Shown: positions 1 to 12,400 of the stretch, piece after piece
How positions within the stretch are numbered: the first letter of the stretch is position 1
Layout of the letters: each line of letters begins with the position of its first letter
NCBI GenBank assembly: GCA_013399015.1
Contig: VWZX01002149.1
Location: 7,982,918 to 8,046,917, forward strand
Length of the DNA: 64,000 nucleotides
Direction: 5' to 3'
DNA from: Galbula dea
Taxonomy: Eukaryota; Chordata; Aves; Piciformes; Galbulidae
Made by a program: the position numbers and the translations under genes
The notes under the pieces: generated by a model
The model's input: the letters and a program-made list of their open reading frames with translations, nothing else
Told to the model about the DNA's origin: nothing
Databases searched by the model: none

Positions 1-306
1 CATTTTGGCTTTGTCTTGTGAGTAAACATGACCTCTTCCATCCCTCCCTTTGAATTTATTCTCTCTTTCTGTGATATTTATGGACATCCACTTTTCCCTC
101 CTTCATTCTACTTTGTCCCTCTCCCTCTATTTGCAGCTATGATTTTTCTCTTTCAGAAAGAAGGAAAGGAGACATTTCTCAAGGGTCTAACTGTGCTTCT
201 GGGTATGTCATGAGTACAGTGGATCAAAGCTCAGCTCCAGATCAAAGATCAAAGCTTTGCTACATGAAACAGTGTCTTGCAGGCAAAAAAAGATGCTGGG
301 ACTTAC
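1..306 (-). other. FRAS1 intron, partial
   Basis: Start of the intron after exon 35, cut by the window edge. I see no exon in it. Confidence 0.8.
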
Positions 307-431
307 CTCATTCATTCCATCAGACACAGAAAAGGTGAACGCATCTGTATGCTTTTCAATATCACTGGTGTGGACATACTGGATGCTGCGAGATGCCAAG
401 TCTGCCTGGCTGAAGGAACTAATTCTTGTCC
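307..431 (-). CDS. FRAS1: FRAS1 window exon 35: CSPG repeat 10, second part
   Basis: 125 nt, 2 nt + 41 codons. It reads TRISSFSQADLASRSIQYVH, then TSDIEKHTDAFTFSVSDGMN. F-S-Q-A-D-L, I-x-Y-V-H and F-T-F-S-V-S-D-G are the CSPG core and end motifs. The acceptor is GTTCTTTTTCTAG and the donor is GTAAGT. This is the last exon inside the window. Confidence 0.97.
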
Positions 432-3400
432 CTAGAAAAAGAACAACAGGGGGAAATGTGCAATAGAAAGAGCAATATAGCCAAAAAGTACAAGAAGCCA
501 GACATATCTAGCCATAAGCACTCAGTCTTAGCTTATTTGCTTGAATTCAAGCTGTATCATGAACCTCAGCTGACCCTTAGCTGGCACAGAGCCTCCTAAA
601 ACTACACTCAGCAACTTTTAAATTCACGTACTGGAAAAAAAAACAGACCTCTTCCCCTTCTGCAAAAAGAATGGACTTCTTCCTAGACTTAGAATTTTAC
701 AATGGCACCTCACACTGTCAGAACACCCTTTTGAGGATGGGCCTCTCAGGGCAGAGGCCAAGAGAGAAGCTGTGAGAAAAATGGTAGATGCAACACTTTG
801 ATTTTCACTGCTCTGCAGGACTGATCTAACCAGAGCGTCACTAACTGGGAGCAAAAGGTTTCCTGGCCTCACAGAAGTTTTCAAAAATGCCTTCAAAGTC
901 GCAGTTCTTTTTTCCCCTCCTTGTACCCCTGCATTTAGAACAGACTAGGCCCCATTTTCTATGCTGACTCAAAGTCACATCTTTACAGGTCATTAGGTGT
1001 GACACAGAAACAGGAAGGAACCTGGCAAGCATTTTGAAAAACACTTCAGCATTTAAATCTTACTTGTTGCATTCAACAGTTTTACTGCTCTTAAAAACAA
1101 CAAAAAACCTTGGCAAAAAGTTTTAAACTAGTTTATCATGCTAAATGGCTACAGACAAGTTTTGGACACATTACAGAAGATACCAGGATCTGATATAAAT
1201 AAATGACCCCAAACTGGATGATTAGCCAAGGTTTCCTCAGAGCTCATTAGCTTTAAAGTTTTGTAATCTCTTTTGAACACTCCAGTGCTCTCTCCTTAGG
1301 TTTACGTCATTTAAATAATGAGAACAGAATAATCACATTTTAAATAACATGAAGAATAAAACCCTTAATCCAGCTCTTTCAGGTCTCTGAAGTACAAGAC
1401 TCACTGTTTAGTTTGCAATTTAGACAAAAAAATTGCAAGTTTTTAATTTTCTCTCAGCAGGGGGTTTGCTTACTATAATTTCCCTTCATTATTCCTACCC
1501 TGTTTGCCAGAGGACATCTTACTGTGTGAGAAGATGTGGCAAAGCACACACTAAAACTAAGCTGTACAGGGACTGTCTGCATCTCGAAAACACACAGCAG
1601 GTATTTCCACTTTCATCTCACGTTAATGAGAAATCTAATTCTAAGAAATATAATAGATGAGAAGAGCATATTATATGACAGCATAGCTTTAATTAAATTA
1701 GAGAGGGGCAGGACACTGTGGACATGGAAGGCAACTCTAAAATTCAGATCACTTTTGCAGGTAATTATTTTCTGAGTTTCACAGGACTGACCGATTTCCC
1801 CTCCCCAGACTACCAGAATTTATTATCCAGTGTATCTATCACACCACAATGTAGCTTCTTCTTAAAGTAACTCAGTAGTTAGTTGCCTTCCTCTCTCCAA
1901 AGCACAGCTGTGAAAAGAGGCTGGTGTTCAGGGATCAAGGGCTGGTGTTTACTGGAAAGGAACCAAAATCAAGTTGTCTGTTCTCCCAGGTGGGCTCCAT
2001 TACCATGGACATTAGGGATGGATTCTTTTGGGCGTTGTACTGTATGCGGTCACAGAAAAGGCTGAAGGTTTGCATGTCATGCAGATGCAGCAATAGGTCC
2101 TAAAAGAGGAGATTCACACAGGATTCCACAAAATGCACCAGGCAAGGTTACTACGGGGCATAAACTTACCCAGAGGCTGAGTAAATCCTCATCTGTGATC
2201 ACTGGGCTGCTTTGCCTGCACTTGCCCTATCCTCCAACTCTCTAGGCTAATAACCATTTGATTTCTAACAGGAAACATAATTCTGTGCTGCTGCCTTCAA
2301 GTACATTTTTCCTGCAGTGAATCTTTAGGGCTCAGAAGCTCTCCAGTGCTTTGCTGCTAGGAGTACACAAAAACACCACACTCTGCTAACCTGGGGAGGC
2401 TGCATGCTCCAGGTGCCCCAGCTGTGGCTGCTTGGTGAGCTTGTACTGGAGCTGAGCAGGCTCACTGTCCTCATCAGTGGCAGAGAGCTGGAGGGTTGTG
2501 ATCGTCTTTGCTGAGTTCTCATCCAAGACCAGCCCTTTGTTAGTGATGATGGAGGGGGGAAATCTGTCCTCTGAAAGGGTTAAAAACAACACTGGGTTAG
2601 GAGACAGTCACCTTCCTTTCCTTGGAGGTGTTCAAACCAGGTATTTGTGCTGAAGCAAAAGATAACACACACACCTCCCAGACTGGTAATTCCAAAAAAT
2701 GTGCTCTGGGCCTTGGCATTAAGCAAGGGGAAGGTAACTTTCTAACACAGTAACTTTATAAGGTCTTAAAGTCAATCTAGATAGTATGAAGACATTAAAG
2801 GGAATTTTTCTACCTTTTTCCATGAGTTTGTCAGAAGCTAAAGAAGTAATCCTTACATCTGTGAACTCTCTCCATATCCCAAAGACCTCTGAATTAACCA
2901 TGAATAAAAACTGCATCTCCAGAATTACATCTTTCAGCACATGTAGGATGGGAATCCATGAAGGCCTGAGCTCTGCAGCAAAGAAAACATGATTTCAACA
3001 TTCTTTTACCTAATACACTAATATAAAAAACCTGGTCCATCAGTTTGTTGTCATCTGGATCGATCACATCAAAGGTGAAGACAACATTTCCACCAGGATC
3101 CCCTTTCTGGTGGCTGTACACCACACGCCCTGGAATGAGGAACAGGAGAAAAGAAGTGGCTTATTACAGGCTGCATCATTTTATTCTTAGTTCGGAAACA
3201 GGCTGAGACTATAATGGTTGTACCTGATGATCTTAAAGGTCTCCTCCAACCTAAACAATTCTATGATTCTATTCTATAAGCCAAGGGACTTGGGGCTTAA
3301 CAGAGCTCCTGGATTTGGAGCTTTTTCTTTTTACTTTTTCTCCTTATTCTTTTTCTTCTGCTGAGAGAGACTTTTTAACACTTCCTTAATGACATGTTTA

Positions 3401-6400
3401 TGCTCTAATATAATATCCTTATCTTACTTCTTTCCTTTTCCCTTCCCTATTTCAGGTCATTCTCCCCCTTTCATAAAGGTTATAGAATCACAGATAATTT
3501 CAATTTGGAAGGGACCCATAAGGATCATCAAGTCCAACTTCCTTCTACTCACAGGACTACCTAAAACAGCCACATACTACTTGCCATGAATATTTAAAAT
3601 CACTCTCACCTTTATTTATATCGGCCTGAGTGAAACTTTTGACAGGTCCTTTGACAGAGATCTGGACTGGATTATCGATTTTAGTCAACTGCAGATGGCC
3701 CATGCTGGGATCTCTCTTCATGACAAATCTAATCTTTGAGTCATCTGAATAAACACTTCCTGCTTTCAAGTGCTGATCTGTGAGGTATGCTGAGGAGCCT
3801 GGACCAGAGAAAGAAAGTCCCCATTGGCTTCAGCCAGTCCAGCTAAGTGACTGGTTTAGACTGGACCATACAGCAATACCAAGCAATACCATTCTCCTCC
3901 CTCTCCCCGTACCAACTGGGAGCTGCAGGGCCCTGTTGACAGCTAACATGGGTGGGTGCTTCTTCGGCAGCTCCACGAAGAACTCCAGCCTCCCTGCCTG
4001 CGTGTACAGACCATCCGTGATGGAGAAGCCAAACTCATCTGTTTGTGCTGCCGCGCCACTCTGAGTGTAAACAATCAGCTCATCCAATATGTCCTGGTAA
4101 GTGAAGGATGAGCCCATGGATAGTATGTGTCCATGCTCTGGAGGCTCCGCAGCAGCCTGCCTCCTGCGGAGATGACCTGACAAAGAAAAGACAGATGAAA
4201 ACTATGGGGAAAAGACAGCCTGCTGGGGACTCTTTGCATGCCAGCTATCAGTGGGGTGACAGAGGTGGACATAGCCTTACTGTAAAAATCAAAGGAAGTT
4301 ATCTACTTATTAGCAAAATTGGTAAGAAAACCTTGAAACAGGGTGCAAGGCCCTAACTAGTCTAACGTGACATTAACCTTCACTTGACACTCTGCCTTGC
4401 TTTAGCACAGTAGATAGATGCTAGTTGCTCAGCTCTTTGGAAGGGAACCCCACAACAGGAAATGGGGTAATACAAAGGGGAACACTGACACACAAAGACA
4501 TTCTCTCTCCCTTGCTTCCCAGCCTGTCAGGACTTACCATGTGCAGGACTTTGGGTAATCATGATGACAAGCTCACTGTTCTGGGTATCCAAGTCCTGCA
4601 GGTTGAGGGAGGTGTTAGTGATGACCACATCTGAGCCCTCATGCACTCTGACAGGCTCCAGCACCACCTTCGGGGGTTCATCGTTCTGTCGCTGCACAGG
4701 TCCCAAAGGTACATAGTCAAAAAACAGGAAATGGCCAAGGGCAAAAGATCACTGAATGGAATACAAGCTTCCAATAACAGTACTGGTGCTGATATCCATT
4801 AATGGGCTACATCAGTCTCTCCGAACATCATGGCTGCCTCTAAGAGGAAGGAGACACCAGAGAAAAAAGCCCTGGGGAAGAGGCTGCAATGCAGAGCTGT
4901 TCTCTGGTGTCACACTGTACTAGGGGAAGGAAACAGGAGGAGGTAAGCTCTCTTTAATCCCCTTCCCACGTATTACAAAGGAGTGAGCAAAGCTTGCACT
5001 TGAAAAGCCATGTCTCTGTGTGACAGGAGAGGGCTCTGGCAGCCAGAGAGCGAAGGCATACCTGAATTGTGATGTTAATGCTCTGCACCTCAGACTGGCT
5101 GAAGCCGTTGCTTACAAAAAAGCTGAAAACATCACTTGTTGGCTCAATGCTTTCATGGACACTCTGAAAGTAGTAAATGCTGCTCTCTAGAACATCTTGT
5201 AGGGAAAAGGATGCATCTGCAGTCATAGCAGACTCACTCTGTGGGCCAAAACTCTCACCTGCAAACCAGAATAGCACTAGTGAAAGGATGTCCAATTCAC
5301 TGATAAACCAAAAATAAAACCAGCAGGATTAGGAGAAGAATGGCACATCATGAAGGGTGCAGGAGAATGTTCATTCCTACAACATGGCTTTTGCACATCT
5401 TGGGACCCATATAGAAAGCAACATCTGCTGCATTAGAGTAGGCACTGGGGAAGCTGCAGGTTTATGTGTAGTTCATGCAATCCCACATTCCAGAATTACT
5501 TAGGCTTTCTTCAGAGATAAGGCAATGGCTCATGCATTGACTGGCCTCTACAGAATCTCTGTATCAAGCTGCACCTTGCAAAACTAAGTCTCACACCCAA
5601 AAAAATCACCCAGATGTTGCCTGTGAAGGGACAAAGGGTCACCACTAACAAAATGGCACAAATTGGAGTTCATTCATAGGACACAAATAGGAGGGATGAT
5701 GTGTAATGATTAGCAACCACTGCTCTCCAGAAGAAAGCCAGACAAGTGTCCTGGATGAACATCTTTGGACAACACAGTATAAATCCTACCTTTTCTTGGC
5801 AATACAATGAGATAACAGAATGTTACCAGCCATGCTCAGCTACAGCTTTCACAGCCTTAAAGATTGTTGGGACATTTAAAGGAATTGAGTAAAGTTTGTT
5901 CTGTGTAACAAGGACAGCCAGAATAAAACATGATGAAAACACAACACTTGAGCTCAAAAAGGCTCTTAATGCCATGCTCAGCTACAGCTTTCACAGCCTT
6001 AAAGATTGTTGGGACATTTAAAGGAATTGAGTAAAGTTTGTTCTGTGTAACAAGGACAGCCAGAATAAAGCATGATGAAAACACAACACTTGAGCTCAAA
6101 AAGGCTATTAATGCTCCAGTCTCACAACACAGACCAGTTTCCAACAAACGAGAATTAGGAGGAAATGCTCCCCAGAGACAGTTTATCTCATAATGCTGAC
6201 CTTATGAGGTCCTTATGATTAACCAGCACAGCACTGAGGAAGTGCACTGAGACAAATTAGAATGTGCTTCAGTGTAGCAATTAGTATGTTCCCTTTCATC
6301 AGCCAGGAGAAATAAGAGATAGCCAAGAAGTTTACCTGTCTTAGTGTTTTCAAGGTAGCCATAAATAGGGAGAGTGATAACTGTGACCCTAAGGTCCTCC

Positions 6401-9400
6401 TTGCCAGCAGTATCATAATCAGCAGCTAAATGGTGATGAGCCAGCAGTGGGACCCTGCCCCCCTCATCCACCTGGAAAGCAAGAGTATGAGAAAACTACC
6501 ACCAATGCACACAACATACAGTAACGCTGTTACCGAACAACTCTGCCTCTAAGAAAGGCATTTGCCTGGTCCCTGAAATCCTGTCTCATCTTCCCCCAGA
6601 TCTGTTAAGCATGACATCAGACGGGAGGTGAGGTGAGATATGAAGAACAAAGCCTGCCTGGTCTCCAAGAAGAGTTTGTGAGCATGTTATCAGGGCAAGA
6701 AGAGAACTTCAGTCATGTTGACCTATTGGAAGGCAAGACCTGCATTTCTGGTTGAGGAAACCCTTTTGAAAGCAAGGGAGGTGGAAAGCAAAGCCAGAAA
6801 GGAGGGAGATGACTTCAAAAGGCTTTGATAAGGAGTCTGAAATGCTGGGTATCAGCCCAAAGCACCAGATGTTTTCAGACTTGTCTTCTGCTCACCTTTT
6901 ACATACAAGGCTGTAAAATAAGGGATGGAGTATTAAACATGGATAAGTCTTGTTCTTGTTCTACTGATATCAACACCCTGTGGAGAACCCAGCTCCTGAC
7001 TAGACCACACGTAAGTAGATGAAGTTCACCTCCAAGTAATTTGTTAACCTTTTGCACTCAGAGGATTGCATGTACAACACCATGTTTCTTCAGTGATCCC
7101 CTTAAGTCCAGGACAATCTTTCAACTCCTCACATCTAAGATAGTCTTGACACTGTTCTTAGTAGAACACTGGGTAGCCACTTACAGTGATATGGTCAGCA
7201 AAAGCAATGACCAATGGCATTGTCTGGGCAGGCATGATAGTGATGGTGAACATCTGCCTGTCAAGCCGGTTGTCATCAGCATCAAAAACAGTGAAGTGGA
7301 AGATGTCTGTAACTGGCTGATTGCTGGTCTCAAACATGGTGTAGTAGCTGTGAAAGTCAGAACACAATCTAGGTCAGGGAATTTCACTGACAGTAAGGCA
7401 AATGCATCTTGTCTCTTCATTTAGAGGTGAATGCACACCTCCTGAAAGGGAGGTGATATTTCAGTTCCCAACACTCCTTCACATTCATTCCCTGAGTTCT
7501 TTCATATCACTGTTTGAGGTGTTGCCTACCTAAAGTACTGCCACGATGTTGTGGCCACAGAAGAAAATCCCCATAAATTGAAGCTACACCAACTGCTGGC
7601 ATTTCAGTCATGCATAAACACCTAATTCTGCACACAGGAAACACTCTCATCCATAATCTCATAGGATACAAGAGCCAAGAAAGGAAAAAATATCTTTGAT
7701 ACATTGTACTACCATAATACAGGCCAGAGATCCCTGTGGAAAGCCAACTGAGCTTTTAACTGGCATGGCTTGAAGGAGAATAGCTCTTTGATACCTGATC
7801 CTCTGGTTGTTGATGTCTTCCATGGTGAAATTATAAACCTTGGAAAGCTCTTCATCATGAGAGCCTGACATCCTTAAGAGGGTGCCATATGCAGGCAGAG
7901 ATATTAACTGGATTCTTATATCTGAGTCAGGAGAACTGTTGTCCTAAACATGAAAAAGCAAACCAAATCAAAACAAAATTAGGTTAGTTTTTGTTTCCTT
8001 CCACAAAAAATAGAAGGAGGAATAAAACATTTTATAGTGAAATATATCAAGCCAGCTGGCGCATAGTAAATGAAGCTCCATTGATAACAAGAGTCAACTG
8101 GGTTGACATTTTCAGAATCTAAAACAAAATGTATTTTCATATTCCCTCTGCCCAGAGATGTTTTCTTTGTGTCCTTGTACCATGTTAACACAATCTCCCA
8201 GACATAAACCCGACATTTTTGTTAATTTTAATTACTTTACACGGTTCCTGAACTGGACCATGTCTGTAAGATGCTTTTCCTGACTCCAGATAAAGTGAGC
8301 CAAAATTTAGCCAATAGCTGGCATGAGAAGCAACAGTTGCCCATCAGTGCTTCAGACAGAAACACAGAGCTAAGTTTAGTTCTTAGTAAAACAAAGGTTG
8401 ATGTGGAGCAATGTTGCAAAAGCCAGATTCAAATTAAATTAAAAGCCGATTTTGGCTCTTTTAAACTACATTAAGTACAAACATCTCTATGACATCACAA
8501 GTCTGATGTAATCTTTCTTCTAAAAGTTAACTGCTTCAAAAATAAGACCCAAAGTAGAAATCCTCATTATAGAAAAGAAATTCTCTTTTCCCTAACTCTT
8601 CTCTTACTCAGATTAAATCTGAGCAGCTCCCTTGTCAGCCTTCCTCCTCAAGAGGAAAACAGGACAGATTCAAGACATATATCCAGTCTGATCCCTTGAA
8701 AAAAAATATTCATCTGCCTTCTCATCCTACCTCAGCTGCTGCAGTTTCCTAATCATCTCTCTGACAGCCACTAACTCAGGTCTCTTCAGCCTCACACGTG
8801 CACTGCAATCTCTTCTCCCTCCTCCCAAAGAGGAGCATATCTGCATATCTGAAATTCACTGCTAGTGCATTTGCTGCTAAACCATCTGCAAGGAGGAAAA
8901 CACCTTCCTTCTGAACTTCACCAGCAGGATAACTCTTGTACTACATGCAATCCCTGGGACCAACTCCAAGCTGCCAGAGAGTGCAGTATCTTGGGTTGCT
9001 TAAACCTCCTCCCCTTCAAATATGCCCAGAAAAAGAACAAGGCAGTTTTGGAAGGGGGGTGAGGGAGTTGAAATTTTCAAGTGATTATCACTTAGCAAAT
9101 AAATGTGCTTTATTAGCAAGTCTGTTTGATAAAAATCTGGGATTAACTCAGTCCTCATGTTGAAGCATGGCAGTTCACCTCTGTTACACCGAAACACAGA
9201 TAGCCTTAAAATCCACTGGATGAAAGAGTCTATTACCCCCTTCTTGACAGCAGTAGTCAGGACAGAGTCAAAACTCAAGCTCTCTACCACGAATCCACAG
9301 TGACGTTAGAGAGGTCTGTGGAGGGATAAGGAAAGGGAAGCTGGAAGCATTCACTGGTTTTATAAAGAGAGGAAAGCTTACAATATAAGCAAGGTGCAAT

Positions 9401-12400
9401 CGAGAGAGAGTCACAGAGCTTTTACTAGCCACGGTGATTGCCAATAAGCAGCCTGGAGCCAGCTGTGGACCGTCATTATCCAGCAGGGACACTTCCACCC
9501 TCAGTACTGTGGTCACTGTGGTGACACCGTCGGTGACAGAGATTTCCATGCTGTCCTCTGCTGCTGCTGAACCATCATGCATGTACTGCAGAGCATTTCG
9601 AGTAACATCCTCATAGGTGAAGGTGTCACCTTCCCAAAAAGAAAATGCACTAGTCAGAAAGACTGTTCAGAGCACTAATCCAATTCAAAGGACCTAAGGC
9701 CCTAGTTTAGCAAAAGACTCAATCATGTACTAAACTGGTATTTAATACCACCCTTACAGTGACATGAGTTATGAAGACATTTATTAAGGAGCAAACACAA
9801 GCAGGGCAAAATAAAAGCTGCAACCTTCACAGTTTCACAGACACAGACTCTTTATGATTCTCAGGGAGTGCTCAGATTCTCCTTTCTTCCCAGCTGCTTT
9901 GCAAGCTCACGCATGTCATAGCTAGGTAAGGCTTCCTTCTCCATGTCTTCTGCTTGTGCTACTGTCCTACACATAATACTTGTTCATCTGAGCACACATG
10001 GGAAGCCACTTCCACCAAAACCAACAGTGAAACTTCACAGGGGCTTTTGACTGTTGGACCACAACAGTTTTACATGGCCTTCAGTAGAAATGTTCACTGT
10101 GTTACTTCACTAAATAACTTCAGATACAGCTTACTATGTAAAACAAAAAATCCCTTTTTATTAGCAGCCGATTATAATTATCACAGTAGAACACTGTCAA
10201 TTAGCCCAGCTGTATCTGCCAGAGACATCTATCTCCCCCTCATCAACTAGGCCAGCTACGTGGACAGACAAACACTGACCCTCTCCTGTGCTGAAGAAGA
10301 ATTCTGCTCAACTCACCTGCTCTCATGTGCTCTTGCACACCTGCGCTGTACTTGAGCACAATGCCGTGATGGGGAGGTTTCACCAGCTCAAAGAAAAGGC
10401 CCTCGGGAGCTGTATCTGTGTCACTTACAGCTAACTGGATCCCTGTGCCGGAGACAGAGAGCACAGCTTCAGCATCCTCAGACACTACACTGGGAATATC
10501 CCTTAGGTTTTGTGAAGTGCTGTTGTGAATGGAGCCAAAAAACTCTAATTGAGCCAAGCATGTAATAAGTAAAATAATTCTAGAGCTGCCCTAACCCAAG
10601 AGCTTGCTGGTTTCATGGAAATAATTAGTCCCTTGATGATGCTCAGATCAGAGGTTGTATCAGAACTTATTGCCAGTATGGCTGCAAATGACAGCTATGC
10701 AAACCCTCAGCTTATGAAAGAGATGTGCACATGTTCATATAGCAGGGGGTATCTACAAAAACCTTACAGAACCTCCTGACACAAGCAGAAAGTGGCTTAT
10801 TCTAAACAACCCAGCAGACTAGATCATATCACTAACCAATCGGTTCAGCAACTTCAGAACGGCCTAAGAAGGGAAAAAGTAGAGAAGCAGCACTTCCTTA
10901 ATGCTGCTCTCCACTGCCTCATCCAGTGAGCAGCCCTGCCATGCACTACAGGAGTACTGTAGATCCCCAGGTACTTTTCTGAGGCATCATCACAAATTTT
11001 TCTCAGTGGTTGCTGCTACACCTGCACAACCACAGCTCCCTAGCTAAATGGACAGAAGAGAAGAAGACCAAAACTCTCCTCTGCTCCATCCATGTGGCTT
11101 CCTGGCAATAAACACCATGCCTCAGACTGAGCTCTGAATCCCATCCATTGCACCCTACTCACCAATGGTGGCTTTGCCACCCTGGCTGACCTCCAGGAAC
11201 GGAGCTGTGATCTGGAACACTGGAGGCTGCTGCTCCGCAGAGAGCAAATGAATGACAAACACCATCTCTGGGGTTGTGTGTTCTCCACCAGACACTGGAC
11301 ACAGACAAAAAACACACCTGAGTATAGGGATGTGTTTTCAGAGACTCACCTGGGAAATTCACCTTTCTGTACAAAATCACCCACACATTGCTGACTTCTC
11401 TCCCACCTTGTCAATCTACACCTTTGTCTATGGACATACACACACAATTCACACCTGTCAAAGGTATTTATCTTTGCCTCTAATTCAACTCCTAGCAAGA
11501 ATAAAGTATCCTTGTAACTCTGTGCCTGTGTGCACGTGTACATACTATCTTCTATACATCTATCAGGTGCACTTATAAGTCAGAATGTGGACTTTCCCAT
11601 GCTGGTGGATCATTTTGCATGCTAGAAAGCATGTGGAAAGCGAAAGATGTGTTAAAAAATTAAGCAGCTTATCAGTAGCATTTTAATTGTGGAAATGTTT
11701 CCATGCTGTATTTAAAACAAAAAAANACACTGGAGGAAAACAGGAAAGAATCAGGCTTCTAGGACAGATTCCAGGCAACTACTGGAAAAAGATGTCTCTA
11801 CTGAGCTGCAGCTTAGCTTCTACAAAACACTCTTGGGACATAGATGAATTAATATTCCCTAGGGACATGCATTTCCAGAAATTCCTACTGAGTGCCCACA
11901 GATGTGCCTGCAGCAGAAGAAAGGCCAAGGTGTAACAGACAAACATGAAGGGCACAAAGATAAAAACTGCTTTGGCCAGGAAACAGTAAGTGGTTCACAT
12001 ACCTGTGAATCGGAAGCTCACTGACTCTGGGAGACCTGGTGGGACAAACACAAGCACAGAGTGATTGTGGTCAGAATAGGAAAGCACCTACTGATGTGGA
12101 TTTTAACAACTTTTGGAGAAAGTAAGCGCTGATATTCAGCTAGATGGGAGTCTTTTCTCCCCAAGGAAAGCACTCTTTCCTTGCCTTTGCTTCAGGTAAC
12201 GAGAGATAACATGCTGTCCTCTCCTCCAAACTGTGAAACTCCTCTTGATGTCAGCAGAGGGCATGGTGACACACAGACTGTCACTTCATCACACAATCCT
12301 GTGCATCAACTGGCTAAACACACTTGAAGTTTGCCCTGTTTTTGACCCTCTACTCCTGCTCCAGATTGTTACTCCTCTGATGGTAGAAATATTCTAATAT

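Noticed and set aside
7041..7424. 127-codon plus-strand open frame
   Set aside because: It is mostly antisense to exon 27 (7185-7347). It has no recognisable content.
10443..10557. Upstream extension of exon 24 with a possible acceptor CCTAAG
   Set aside because: The frame is open, but this acceptor would give the wrong phase with exon 23. The acceptor at 10443-10444 joins in frame and gives a normal CSPG sequence.
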